This document shows, in pieces, positions 20,174 to 28,661 of a DNA stretch of 39,514 nt. This stretch comes from Deltaproteobacteria bacterium (GTDB taxonomy: Bacteria > Myxococcota_C > UBA6777). Within the stretch, counting starts at the first letter, position 1. Each line of letters begins with the position of its first letter. The stretch lies in assembly GCA_002731275.1 (NCBI GenBank), contig PCBK01000145.1, positions 1-39,514 on the forward strand, given 5' to 3'. Made by a program: the position numbers and the translations under genes. The notes under the pieces are model-generated. The model ran no database searches. It was not told the origin of the DNA and was given only the letters and a program-made list of their open reading frames with translations.

Positions 20174-20641
20174 ATGGCAAATTTGAAAGAAATTGTACTC
20201 ACTGAAGAAGTCAGACCCAAGTTGATCCGCGACTGCGCCACCGTCCTCAACGAGGAAGTCAACAAGAAAAAAGGCGTCAAAGGGCTGATGATCAAAGGAG
20301 GCTTTAAAGTCATCCGCAAGCTGGAAAATGGCCGCATGATCGAACGCGCGATCGACTTTTTGCTCGACGAATTTGTCGAAGAACTCGACGCCTACTACCA
20401 AAGTTACCTGCAAGAAGATGAAGCCTCACGCCCCACCTTCTCGATGTACATCCAGCAACGAGAGAACGAAGTGACCGAGTCTCTGCTCAGCGTCACAGAT
20501 CGTCGACGTCAACGCGCGAGTAACAAAGTGCTCATCGCGACCTATGACAAACTTCGGGGTGTCGCCGCCAAAAACGTCAAAGAAGGCGTCCCCGCAGTCG
20601 GTCGCTTGATGCAAAAGTACGCCTTTGAGCTCAACACCTGA
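20174..20641 (+). CDS. Small helical protein, DUF6918-like
   Basis: A 155-residue soluble protein with the segments IRDCATVLNEEVNKKKGVKGLMIKGG and ERAIDFLLDEFVEELDAYYQ. This pattern (a short Gly-rich KGGFKVIRK link followed by an amphipathic helix ending before a Tyr) resembles the DUF6918 family found in deltaproteobacteria and actinobacteria; I give that as a likely but unconfirmed match. The C-terminal half is Arg-rich with no recognised domain. I chose the ATG at 20,174, as the open frame upstream to 19,997 has no ribosome binding site and unlikely composition. No strong Shine-Dalgarno is seen even here. Function unknown. Confidence 0.75.
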   Translation: MANLKEIVLTEEVRPKLIRDCATVLNEEVNKKKGVKGLMIKGGFKVIRKLENGRMIERAIDFLLDEFVEELDAYYQSYLQEDEASRPTFSMYIQQRENEVTESLLSVTDRRRQRASNKVLIATYDKLRGVAAKNVKEGVPAVGRLMQKYAFELNT

Positions 20642-20692
20642 GACCATACGTGAGAGAAAAAGATGAGAGGGGGAGTTGGGGTGCGTCTCTGA

Positions 20693-22162
20693 TCAGGGAC
20701 GGAAGGAAAAGTCGTAGGTGATACGGATGCCTCTTCTGGGGAAAACAGCGCGTCGCAACGTCCACTTCACACATGCTTGTACGAGTGGATCTTTAAGCGT
20801 CGATTTTTCCAGATCCCATGAAACACGGACAGGTTGGCTTTTGGGGATGGCCAGCTTCACGACGAGCTTCCCTTTGAGTTTGGGTTGCTCCTTCAAGCGC
20901 GTCTTATAACACTTGTAAATGATCCCTTGGCACTTCTTGAGCACTCCGCGAACAGATGGACCTCTCACTGGCTGATCGGAGAGTCCCAATCGATCCAAAA
21001 GCTTTTTCATATCAGTACGGACACTGGCGTCTTTCGGCGCACGTTTGAGGATCTCTTGATATTGTCGAAGTGCGTCCGCGTACTCTTTTCGCTGGATGTG
21101 AGCCTTCGCGAGATTCTTTCGAGACTCGACACGCTTCCCATTGACACGAACAGCGCGGCGCAAATAGAGGATGGCCTGTTTGGGTTCACCTTTTTGCAGA
21201 TACAATGTCCCGAGGCGGAAGAGCGTCTCATCGTGTTCTCGTTCGAGTTTGAGCGCCTCTGAGAGCGCTTTGATCGCGCCATCGATATTGCCGACACCTG
21301 CACGCAGGACACCGAGACGAAAGAAGGTCTTGAAGTGCACCTGTGGCAAACGACTTGCGCGTTCGTACAGCGCGAGGGCTTTCGCAGCGCTTCCCATCTC
21401 TTCGTAGGTTTGTGCGAGACGGATGTGTAGACGAAAGAGTTTGGGGCGCAATTTGAGCGCCCGCTCCCAGTGAGAGGCGGCCTCGGAGTTTTGCTTCTCC
21501 GCTTTGTACAATTTGCCGACAGCACGCAGCGCTTCAAAGTGTTCGGGTTGTTGTTTGAGGAACTTTTGATACCAGCTGATGGAGTTTTTACGCTGCCCGA
21601 GACGTTCGTACAAGACGGCGAGACCGTAGTTGGCGTCTGCGTTGTTGGCTTCCTTGGCCAACGCGCTCTTGTAAAGCTCCACAGCTTTCTCATTTCGCTT
21701 GCGCGCGAAAGCGATCTCAGCCTTACCAAGTAGCGGCTCGACGCGACCAGGCAGAGATTTTTCGGCGAGCTCAAAGTCACCCTTTGCACGATCCCAAACG
21801 CGCCACGCCGTATAAATCCGACCACGTCCAACGAGACACCAAAAGAATTCAGGGTTACGTCGCAAACACAGATCAAAAAGACGCCACTTCTTCTTTTTGT
21901 TCTTCAGCGCATATCCATACAGATAGTAATACACAGGGTTGTCTGTGTTTTTTTGGAAGAGCGTCTGATATTGTTTGATCGCGGCGTACTGTTTTCCTTT
22001 GGACACGAGGCCCTGGATATCAAGTCGCCCTTTTTGTAAGATGTCTTTGTCCTTTGCGGTCAGACCACCTTCTTTGGTATTCTTCGTTGAAGACGGACAC
22101 CCACTCAAAAGTGCAACGGTAAACATACAAGCACCCAGGATGGGGATGATTCGATTTCTCAT
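20693..22162 (-). CDS. TPR-repeat lipoprotein with AgmX/PglI-like C-terminal domain
   Basis: A 489-residue lipoprotein. The N-terminus MRNRIIPILGACMFTVALLSG-C has a lipobox ending at Cys21. At least eight tetratricopeptide repeats follow (about residues 45-385; for example ANNADANYGLAVLYERLGQ). The last 80 residues (KCQGIIYKCYKTRL through VKWTLRRAVFPRRG) match the AgmX/PglI C-terminal domain common in Myxococcota, related to TonB C-terminal folds. It is likely a periplasm-facing scaffold at the envelope. The frame is open 102 codons further upstream, but GAGGAG and the signal peptide fix the start at 22,162. Confidence 0.87.
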   Translation of the reverse strand: MRNRIIPILGACMFTVALLSGCPSSTKNTKEGGLTAKDKDILQKGRLDIQGLVSKGKQYAAIKQYQTLFQKNTDNPVYYYLYGYALKNKKKKWRLFDLCLRRNPEFFWCLVGRGRIYTAWRVWDRAKGDFELAEKSLPGRVEPLLGKAEIAFARKRNEKAVELYKSALAKEANNADANYGLAVLYERLGQRKNSISWYQKFLKQQPEHFEALRAVGKLYKAEKQNSEAASHWERALKLRPKLFRLHIRLAQTYEEMGSAAKALALYERASRLPQVHFKTFFRLGVLRAGVGNIDGAIKALSEALKLEREHDETLFRLGTLYLQKGEPKQAILYLRRAVRVNGKRVESRKNLAKAHIQRKEYADALRQYQEILKRAPKDASVRTDMKKLLDRLGLSDQPVRGPSVRGVLKKCQGIIYKCYKTRLKEQPKLKGKLVVKLAIPKSQPVRVSWDLEKSTLKDPLVQACVKWTLRRAVFPRRGIRITYDFSFRP

Positions 22163-22194
22163 CCGTTTTTTTCTCTCCTCGTTCGGTGAATCAT

Positions 22195-22276
22195 TCGACA
22201 AATATCGAAGGCATTGTATAGCATGTGAAGGACAGATTGCAAGCGAAGGCCAAACTCGTCGAGGCTTCGCTTTTTT
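22195..22276 (+). promoter_or_regulatory. Promoter followed by a terminator-like leader hairpin
   Basis: TCGACA (22195-22200) and TATAGC (22217-22222) are 16 bp apart. About 20 bp downstream lies a stem AGCGAAGGCC/GGCTTCGCT (22242-22271; one bulged G) followed by six Ts (22271-22276). This has the shape of an intrinsic terminator 27 bp before the start of the Cys-rich lipoprotein gene. It may attenuate that gene or end a very short transcript. Confidence 0.45.
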
Positions 22277-22303
22277 GTAGATGGATTGCGTTGGAAGAAT
22301 AGT

Positions 22304-22723
22304 ATGTTTTGTGTCTTTGGAGCGAGAACAAAAAGAACGATACCATCGAGAGGACAGAGGGCATTCCCTGTGCGCAGTAGGCTTTGTCTCCTCGCGCTCG
22401 TCGTTTGTCTGGCCTTGTCTTCTGCCTGTGGGACGTTTGGTGTCGGTGAAGCCTGTCAGTCCGATCAAGAGTGTCTGCGTGGTCTATACTGCGACCTCGG
22501 TGCGCCCGATGGATACTGTAGTATGGAGTGTGATGAGACGCTCCCCTGCCCTCGCTTCTCATATTGTGCAACCGTCGAAACACAAGACCCCAGTGGTGCC
22601 CCAATTAACATTCGTCGCTGCCTCAAACCCTGTGGGAGCAATGACGACTGTCGAGCACAATACACATGCACACAGCTACCACTCGATCAAATTCGCGTCT
22701 GTTTTCCCACATACTCGATCTAG
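22304..22723 (+). CDS. Cys-rich lipoprotein
   Basis: A 139-residue protein with a signal peptide ending LALSSA-C (lipobox). The mature part has twelve further cysteines with C-x5-C and C-x4-C spacings, in units like CQSDQECLRGLYCDLGAPDG-YC and CGSNDDCRAQYTC. Such disulfide-rich units are widespread in secreted or surface proteins of Myxococcota; ligand and role are unknown. The ATG at 22,304 has GGAAG seven bases upstream; a TTG six codons earlier has no better site. The gene is divergent from the TPR lipoprotein, so the two may both serve the envelope. Confidence 0.78.
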   Translation: MFCVFGARTKRTIPSRGQRAFPVRSRLCLLALVVCLALSSACGTFGVGEACQSDQECLRGLYCDLGAPDGYCSMECDETLPCPRFSYCATVETQDPSGAPINIRRCLKPCGSNDDCRAQYTCTQLPLDQIRVCFPTYSI

Positions 22724-22951
22724 CACCCTCCAACACAAAGGAACATAGCTAGACAAGCCGACACGAAAAAAGTTGTTCACAAAAGCAATGGGTCGTGCTA
22801 TACCGATCACATGTTGGTCACCCGATGTGACCAAACAGCGCATAACAGGTCGTTGTACACTCTGCGATCTCGTAAACGAATTCACCGAAGTCGTTTTGAA
22901 CGTAAAGCAAAACCTTCGGCCCAAGACAGAATAAGAACACGGAGGTGGATC

Positions 22952-23545
22952 TTGACTGACAGCAAAAAGGGTATCCCAGAAGATATCCCACCCGCACCAA
23001 CTGGTGGTGCTAGTGGCCCCGAGGTTTCCAGTGAACAGCTCGAAAAACTACTCAGCGGAGAAGCCTCTTTTCAGAACTTCTTCAACCTCTCCGATGATGT
23101 GCTGTTGGCCTGGGCCAATCAGGGATACTTTTTTTACCAACAAGGTAAGTACGACGACGCAGAGACCATCTTCAAAGGCCTCGTCACGCTGAACCCAAAG
23201 ATCGCCTATTACCATACAGCCCTCGGCTCCATCTACGAAGCCAAACAGGACTACGAAGAGGCGCTCATCGAGTTCAACAAAGCCCTTGAGATCGACGCAG
23301 ATGATATTTGCGCGCTCGTCAACCGCGGCGAAATCCGACTTCGCAAAGGTGAAGTCCTCGAAGCTGCCTCCGACTTCCAAAAAGGTATCAAGCTCGACGA
23401 AGTGAACATCCAAAAACAACGTCAAGCTGGTGAAAAGATCAATCCAGATCCCGCAGCTCAGCGTGCACGTGCCCTCTCTGTCGTGACTTATGAAGTCCTC
23501 AAAGAGATCGAAAAGAAAGTCAAAGAGACACAAGGCAACGGCTAA
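22952..23545 (+). CDS. TPR protein, SycD/LcrH-like (possible type III secretion chaperone)
   Basis: A 197-residue protein with about three TPR units (ANQGYFFYQQGKYDDAETIF, YYHTALGSIYEAKQDYEEAL and ALVNRGEIRLRKGEVLEAAS). This layout, with an N-terminal helical extension preceded by a Pro/Gly-rich tail, resembles SycD/LcrH class II chaperones, which hold translocator proteins of type III systems. sctV lies 2.4 kb away, which supports the link, though generic TPR proteins look alike. I chose the TTG at 22,952 because GGAGG lies exactly six bases upstream; the open frame reaches 47 codons further with no site. Its stop codon abuts that of the TetR gene with no gap. Confidence 0.75.
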   Translation: MTDSKKGIPEDIPPAPTGGASGPEVSSEQLEKLLSGEASFQNFFNLSDDVLLAWANQGYFFYQQGKYDDAETIFKGLVTLNPKIAYYHTALGSIYEAKQDYEEALIEFNKALEIDADDICALVNRGEIRLRKGEVLEAASDFQKGIKLDEVNIQKQRQAGEKINPDPAAQRARALSVVTYEVLKEIEKKVKETQGNG

Positions 23546-24181
23546 TCACGCCCCCTCCCCCACAAACCATTCGTTCATATCTCCCCCCTGAAAAATCGCC
23601 AACAATCCCGGAATCATCAACGTCTCAAACATCGCGCCCATCAGCTCTGGTGTGTACGTCTCTGTGTTCTCCAACCAACGGCGAAACAACGTCATCATCA
23701 CACCTGCAAGACAATCGACAACGAGCAGCTTCAGCTCCTCCGGGTAATCGACCAACCCCAAACGCTCAAGGTGGATCTGTAACGCCTGCATTGTATACTC
23801 CTGAAACCTCTGCAGGACCAATCCCTCCGCGCGTGAGTGCAACAACAAACGTATCAATTCCTCTCGCTCCGCCCATAGCTCAAAGACCCACACGATCAAC
23901 TGACGCGCGTAAAAAGACGCCCCCAAGTCGACCTCTTCGCTCTGCATAAAATCTTCTAGCTTCTCAAAGAAATCCTCAAACGTCGCGTCAAAACAGCTCA
24001 ACAGCAGATCATCTCTCGTCTTAAAATGAGAGTAAAATGTCGGCCTCGACACGCCGGCTTTCTCCGCAATATCAGCCACCGAAATACGATGATACTCCTT
24101 CTCCGCGACCAGCTCCCGTAACGCGTCCTGCATTTGCCGCCTTGAACGCAACATCCGACGATCCATCTTCTTATCCTCCAT
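23546..24181 (-). CDS. TetR-family transcriptional repressor
   Basis: A 211-residue regulator with an N-terminal TetR helix-turn-helix (ISVADIAEKAGVSRPTFYSH, about residues 34-53, followed by FKTRDDLL) and a divergent all-helical ligand domain. The ATG at 24,181 has GGAGG five bases upstream; a later ATG at 24,166 is also possible. It is divergent from the P450 gene, and two matched palindromes lie between them, so it very likely represses the P450 and itself until a ligand binds. The ligand is unknown but may be a P450 substrate such as a sterol or lipid. Confidence 0.92.
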   Translation of the reverse strand: MEDKKMDRRMLRSRRQMQDALRELVAEKEYHRISVADIAEKAGVSRPTFYSHFKTRDDLLLSCFDATFEDFFEKLEDFMQSEEVDLGASFYARQLIVWVFELWAEREELIRLLLHSRAEGLVLQRFQEYTMQALQIHLERLGLVDYPEELKLLVVDCLAGVMMTLFRRWLENTETYTPELMGAMFETLMIPGLLAIFQGGDMNEWFVGEGA

Positions 24182-24260
24182 CACTTCCTCCACATGTCTT
24201 CCAACTCCCCCACCTACCATCTCTTATACCCAAAACACTGTGGAACGGAAAGCACACCCG

Positions 24261-24298
24261 TCCCACAACTATTTTACACTTGTAAAATAGTTGTGGGA
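24261..24298. promoter_or_regulatory. Operator 1: 38-bp palindrome
   Basis: Perfect 18-bp arms (24261-24278 and 24281-24298) around CT. The inner core has arms CTATTTTACA and TGTAAAATAG, identical to operator 2. It overlaps the candidate -35 box TTGTAA (24280-24285) of the P450 promoter. Confidence 0.9.
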
Positions 24299-24308
24299 CA
24301 TGTATACC
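24280..24308 (+). promoter_or_regulatory. Candidate P450 promoter
   Basis: TTGTAA (24280-24285) and TATACC (24303-24308) with 17-bp spacing. The -35 box is inside operator 1 and operator 2 begins about ten bases after the -10 box, an arrangement that would allow tight repression. Confidence 0.55.
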
Positions 24309-24318
24309 CGTAGAGAGT

Positions 24319-24340
24319 CTATTTTACAGGTGTAAAATAG
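24319..24340. promoter_or_regulatory. Operator 2: 22-bp palindrome
   Basis: Arms CTATTTTACA and TGTAAAATAG around GG. The arms are identical to the core of operator 1, and the two centres are exactly 50 bp apart, close to five helical turns, so dimers bound at each would face the same side. Confidence 0.88.
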
Positions 24341-24385
24341 TCATCCCCAAACAAAGACACGCAAGGTAGAAAAGCAGGAGGCGTC

Positions 24386-25789
24386 ATGACGACCACGAAG
24401 CCACAACCCCCTTTGTTATCAGGTTCATATCCACTCATTGGGCATCTCATTGAGATGGCAAAAGACCAGCCCGCGCTCTTGCGAAGGGGACAGCAGGAGA
24501 AAGGAGCTCCCTACATGATCAAGATGGGGAAGACGCCCTGTGTTGTGTTACAAGGTCCAGAGCACGCGAAGGTGTTTTTTCAGCAAACGGACAAAGCGCT
24601 ACGCATGGACAAAGCCTACCAATTTCTGAAGGCGATCTTTGGCAACACGAGCTTTCTGCAAAGTCCCGAGAGCTACCACAACCAACGCCCTGTCCAGATC
24701 GCTCCCTTTAAGCGGGACAAGATGCTCTCCTATATCCCAATCATCCAAGAAGAAGTGCAGCGTTGGCTCGATGGTCTCGGTGAAGAAGGTGAGATCCAAC
24801 TCGTCGACGAGATGCGATATCTGACACAAGTCGTCGCAGCCCACGCGATGATGGGAAAAGAGTTCCGCAACGCGATGAGTCAAGAGTTTTGGGATCTGTT
24901 CATGGATATCAGCAACGCGCTTGACCCCTACCTTCCTTCCAATTGGCCATTTCCCAAGTTTATCAGACGAGATCGTGCCAAGAAGAGGATGATCGAGATC
25001 CTCGAACCCATCATCAAAGAACGTCAGGCTCACCCAGAGAAGTACGATGACTTTTTGCAAGAGCTGCTGATGACCAAGACCAAGGACGGTGAACAGCTCA
25101 CGGTCCATCAAGCGATCGATTGGGTCATTGGTTTCATGTTTGCGGGGCACGAGACGACTTACGGTCATGGTAGCTGGTTGATGATTTTGCTGTTACAAAA
25201 CCCTTGGTATATTGAGCACATCGAGAAAGAGATGGATGAACTGATGCCCTACGGTACACAGATCTCGATCGAACACATTGTGGGGCTCAAGCATATTCAA
25301 TGGGCGATCGATGAGACAGAGCGCATGAAACCTGTCGCGCCGGGATTGTTCCGAGGTGTTGAAGAGCCCTTAGAGCTCGATGGCTACTCGATCCCTGCAG
25401 GTTCATGGGTCATGCTCGATACACTTGGGGCACACTACTCCGAAAAGGTCTACACAGAACCGGAGAAGTTCGATCCGTTGCGTTTTGGTCCAGAGAGAGA
25501 CGAAGGCAAGGGGCGCTTTAAATTGACGGGATTTGGTGGTGGTATTCACACGTGTACAGGGAAAAACTTTGCGCACTACGAGATGAAAATCATCGCGAGC
25601 TTGATGCTCCAGCAATTCACATGGGAGCTGCGGACCAAAGATCCTCACACAGTGATGGGCAAAGGCGCAGCAGGCCCTAGCCAGACGACACTCGCTTACA
25701 AGCGCAAGACACTCACGAAACGCACAGCGCCCCAAGCGACGCCCGCTGCGACAGGCTGTCCTCACATGGCTGCAGCACAAAACGCTTGA
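24386..25789 (+). CDS. Cytochrome P450, CYP51-like
   Basis: A 467-residue soluble P450 monooxygenase. The I-helix oxygen motif is AGHETT (253-258), the K-helix ExxR is ETER (310-313), and the heme loop is FGGGIHTCTG with the thiolate ligand Cys390. The N-terminal PLLSGSYPLIGHLIEM and the general layout suggest the CYP51 clan (sterol 14-demethylase and relatives), but the subfamily is uncertain. The C-terminus ends in a Thr/Ala-rich tail with CPHM. AGGAGG is four bases before the ATG. No ferredoxin or reductase is adjacent. It is probably repressed by the divergent TetR protein. Confidence 0.93.
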   Translation: MTTTKPQPPLLSGSYPLIGHLIEMAKDQPALLRRGQQEKGAPYMIKMGKTPCVVLQGPEHAKVFFQQTDKALRMDKAYQFLKAIFGNTSFLQSPESYHNQRPVQIAPFKRDKMLSYIPIIQEEVQRWLDGLGEEGEIQLVDEMRYLTQVVAAHAMMGKEFRNAMSQEFWDLFMDISNALDPYLPSNWPFPKFIRRDRAKKRMIEILEPIIKERQAHPEKYDDFLQELLMTKTKDGEQLTVHQAIDWVIGFMFAGHETTYGHGSWLMILLLQNPWYIEHIEKEMDELMPYGTQISIEHIVGLKHIQWAIDETERMKPVAPGLFRGVEEPLELDGYSIPAGSWVMLDTLGAHYSEKVYTEPEKFDPLRFGPERDEGKGRFKLTGFGGGIHTCTGKNFAHYEMKIIASLMLQQFTWELRTKDPHTVMGKGAAGPSQTTLAYKRKTLTKRTAPQATPAATGCPHMAAAQNA

Positions 25790-25950
25790 CCCACCGACCT
25801 TCCCTCACAGCACCTGCTTAACACAAGACAATTCCAAACACACGCAAAGAGCCAGCAGTAGATACTTCTCAGAGAGGTTGATTTGGTGTATAGTGTGGCG
25901 GAAAATGTGATTGTATTGAAGAATCCCCCGCAAGAAAAACGAGGCACATA

Positions 25951-28101
25951 GTGGCACAAGATCTGAAAACCCAATTGATGGAAGGCTCTTGGACCGACGT
26001 CCTGACACGATATGCCGACATTGGTTTGGCATTACTGGTCGTGTTTATCGTGGGCATGATGATCATCCCTCTCCCCACGTTTATCATGGACATCTTGCTC
26101 ACGTGCAATATCAGTATCGCCTTGACGCTCGTCTTGATCGCGATCTATATGCCCAGCTCCCTCAACCTCTCAGTGTATCCTTCACTGCTGCTGGTGACGA
26201 CGCTCTTTCGACTCGCCCTCAACGTCTCCTCCACCCGACTGATCCTGCTCAACGCAGACGCCGGTGAGGTGATCAAGTCATTTGGTGAGTTTGTCGTCTC
26301 AGGTAACCTCGTCGTCGGGGCGATCATCTTCTTGATCCTGATGTTGATCAACTTCATCGTCATCGCCAAGGGGTCGGAACGTGTCTCGGAGGTCGCAGCT
26401 CGTTTTACACTTGACGCGATGCCTGGTAAACAGATGTCGATCGACGCGGATATGCGCGCAGGTGCGATCGATATGGATGAAGGTCGACAACGTCGCCGTA
26501 ACCTCGAACGAGAGTCGCAATTATTCGGAGCGATGGACGGCGCGATGAAATTCGTCAAGGGTGATACCATCGCTGGTATCATCATTACGGTGATCAACAT
26601 CGTCGGAGGGATCATCATTGGTGTCTTGCAAAAGGAGATGAGCGCCGGAGAGGCGGCTTCGACTTACGCGATGTTGACCATCGGTGACGGTCTCGTCTCC
26701 GCGATCCCGTCGCTCCTGATCTCGGTCTCTGCGGGGATCATGGTCACGAGGGTCACTCCCGAGAAGGAAGGCACCAACCTCGGTGCGGACATCGGCGCCC
26801 AGATCCTCGCCAACTACAAACCCTTCTACATTATCAGTGGTTTGCTCGTCGTCCTCGGCTTGATTCCAGGTCTACCAAAGGTCCCCTTCTTTATCCTCTC
26901 AGCAGGTGCAGGCTTCCTCGCTTACAGCCTCCAAAAGACCAGAGAGATCAAGACTCTTGGTCTCGATGGAGACGAAGATATCGATGACATCCCGGCGCTT
27001 GACCAGCCCAAAAAGCCCAAAAAGAAGAAGAAAGACGCCGAACCACAAGACCTCGTCCCGATCGTCACGCCCATCGCGCTCGAAGTCTCCAACGCCCTCA
27101 CACCATTCGTCGACTCAGCGACCGAGTCGGGGGAGCGCTTCCTCAATGAGATGCTCCCCCTGATGAAAGAAGGTCTCTTCTACGAATTAGGGGTCGCTTT
27201 CCCAGGTGTTCGTGTGCGGGGTTTCTGCTCCCACCTTCCTGATGATACATACATCCTCAAAATCAACGAGGTCCCCGTCGCCGTCGGCCAGATCCCTGAT
27301 GGAAAAATCCTCGTCAACGAGAGCGCTGAACGTATCGCGATTATGAACATCGAGGGTGATCCCACGATCAACCCCGCAAACGGTATGGACGCATGTTGGA
27401 TCCCCGAAGACCGCAAAGAGATTATCGAACAATCAGGTTACACGACGTGGGATACACCGGGATACGTGATTCTTCACCTCTCCAGTATCCTCCGGCGCTT
27501 TGCCTATGAATTTGTCGGTATCCAAGAGGTCCAATCCAGTCTCGACAAACTCGACCCAGCCTTCCCAGCGTTGATCAAAGAGGTCAGTCCCAAAGTCCTC
27601 TCACTGCAACAGCTCACGGACATCCTCCGACGCCTCGTCGAAGAAGAGATCTCCGTCTGTAACCTCAAAGGGATCCTCGAAGCGCTCGCAGAGTGGGGAC
27701 AAATGGAGAAAGATCCTGTCATGCTCACGGAGTACGTCAGGATGTCCATGAAGCGCTACATCACCTACAAATACTCCCGTGGTGGCAACACCCTTGTCGT
27801 CTATCTGCTCGATCCACAGATCGAACAGGCGATCAAGGACTCCATCCAGATCACCTCTTCGGGTAACTATCTTGCGCTTGAGCCAGAGATCGCACAGGAC
27901 ATCCTCGACGCCGTACGGGTCGAGATTGGCGACCTCCCCGCGACAGCACAGCAGCCCGTTATCCTTACAAACGTCGAGATTCGTCGCTACTTCCGACAAC
28001 TCGTCAAACTCGAATTCCCCTATCTCGCGGTTCTCTCCTTCCAGGAGTTGAACCCCGATATGAATATCCAACCCGTCGCACGTATCAGTGTCAGACGCTA
28101 A
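25951..28101 (+). CDS. sctV: Type III secretion export gate protein SctV (FlhA/InvA/LcrD family)
   Basis: A 716-residue inner-membrane protein with about eight N-terminal membrane helices (residues 25-335) and a C-terminal cytosolic ring domain. The family signature [20 protein letters not shown] is at about 147-166, followed by the conserved [17 protein letters not shown] and [23 protein letters not shown] (rather than the KGAxRI of FlhA) argues for the non-flagellar SctV branch. The linker at about 350-365 is Lys/Pro-rich. The GTG start has GAGG six bases upstream. No other sct gene is in the window except the possible SycD-like chaperone. It heads an operon-like row with the acyl-CoA genes. 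Confidence 0.93.
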   Translation: MAQDLKTQLMEGSWTDVLTRYADIGLALLVVFIVGMMIIPLPTFIMDILLTCNISIALTLVLIAIYMPSSLNLSVYPSLLLVTTLFRLALNVSSTRLILLNADAGEVIKSFGEFVVSGNLVVGAIIFLILMLINFIVIAKGSERVSEVAARFTLDAMPGKQMSIDADMRAGAIDMDEGRQRRRNLERESQLFGAMDGAMKFVKGDTIAGIIITVINIVGGIIIGVLQKEMSAGEAASTYAMLTIGDGLVSAIPSLLISVSAGIMVTRVTPEKEGTNLGADIGAQILANYKPFYIISGLLVVLGLIPGLPKVPFFILSAGAGFLAYSLQKTREIKTLGLDGDEDIDDIPALDQPKKPKKKKKDAEPQDLVPIVTPIALEVSNALTPFVDSATESGERFLNEMLPLMKEGLFYELGVAFPGVRVRGFCSHLPDDTYILKINEVPVAVGQIPDGKILVNESAERIAIMNIEGDPTINPANGMDACWIPEDRKEIIEQSGYTTWDTPGYVILHLSSILRRFAYEFVGIQEVQSSLDKLDPAFPALIKEVSPKVLSLQQLTDILRRLVEEEISVCNLKGILEALAEWGQMEKDPVMLTEYVRMSMKRYITYKYSRGGNTLVVYLLDPQIEQAIKDSIQITSSGNYLALEPEIAQDILDAVRVEIGDLPATAQQPVILTNVEIRRYFRQLVKLEFPYLAVLSFQELNPDMNIQPVARISVRR

Positions 28102-28129
28102 TCCCAACTCTCAACACGATGAGGTCGCG

Positions 28130-28594
28130 ATGCGCCAGGTGGGACAACGAACCCCAAGAATTTTGATCGCAAAACCAGGACTTGATGGACATGATCGAGG
28201 CGCCAAAATTGTCGCCCGTACGCTCCGTGATGCAGGCTTCGAAGTCATCTACACAGGGCTCCATCAAACCCCCGAAATGGTCGTACAGGCTGCGCTCCAA
28301 GAAGATGTCGATGCCATTGGCTTGAGCATCATGAGCGGCGCACACAATTATCTGTTCCCAGAAGTGATTCGACAACTCCAGTCCGAACAAGCCGATGACA
28401 TCATCGTCTTTGGTGGCGGAATCATCCCAGATGAAGACATCCCCACGCTCAAAGAGGCAGGTGTCTTCTCGATCTTCACCCCCGGCTCCTCTCTCGTGAA
28501 GATCGTCAAGGATATCGGTGAAATGCTTGGCTGGGAGAACACAACAGAGGCCGTCAAAAAGATCGAACACACAGTAGGACTCAATGAGTCATAA
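28130..28594 (+). CDS. B12-binding subunit of a methylmalonyl-CoA-type mutase
   Basis: A 154-residue stand-alone cobalamin-binding domain. The DxHxxG motif is DGHDRG, with His21 as the lower axial ligand to cobalt, followed by the family's SIMSGAH and GGGIIP elements. With a separate large subunit it would catalyse carbon-skeleton rearrangement such as methylmalonyl-CoA to succinyl-CoA or isobutyryl-CoA to butyryl-CoA. No large subunit is in the window. The ATG at 28,130 is chosen because GAGG lies five bases upstream; the frame also opens with a GTG at 28,088, which would overlap sctV. It is followed by acyl-CoA dehydrogenase and meaB. Confidence 0.92.
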   Translation: MRQVGQRTPRILIAKPGLDGHDRGAKIVARTLRDAGFEVIYTGLHQTPEMVVQAALQEDVDAIGLSIMSGAHNYLFPEVIRQLQSEQADDIIVFGGGIIPDEDIPTLKEAGVFSIFTPGSSLVKIVKDIGEMLGWENTTEAVKKIEHTVGLNES

Positions 28595-28661
28595 GCCTTG
28601 AGGTCTCTCTTCTACCCTCACAGACTCACCAGCTCCGCCCCAAAAGACAAGGAAGCCCTCT

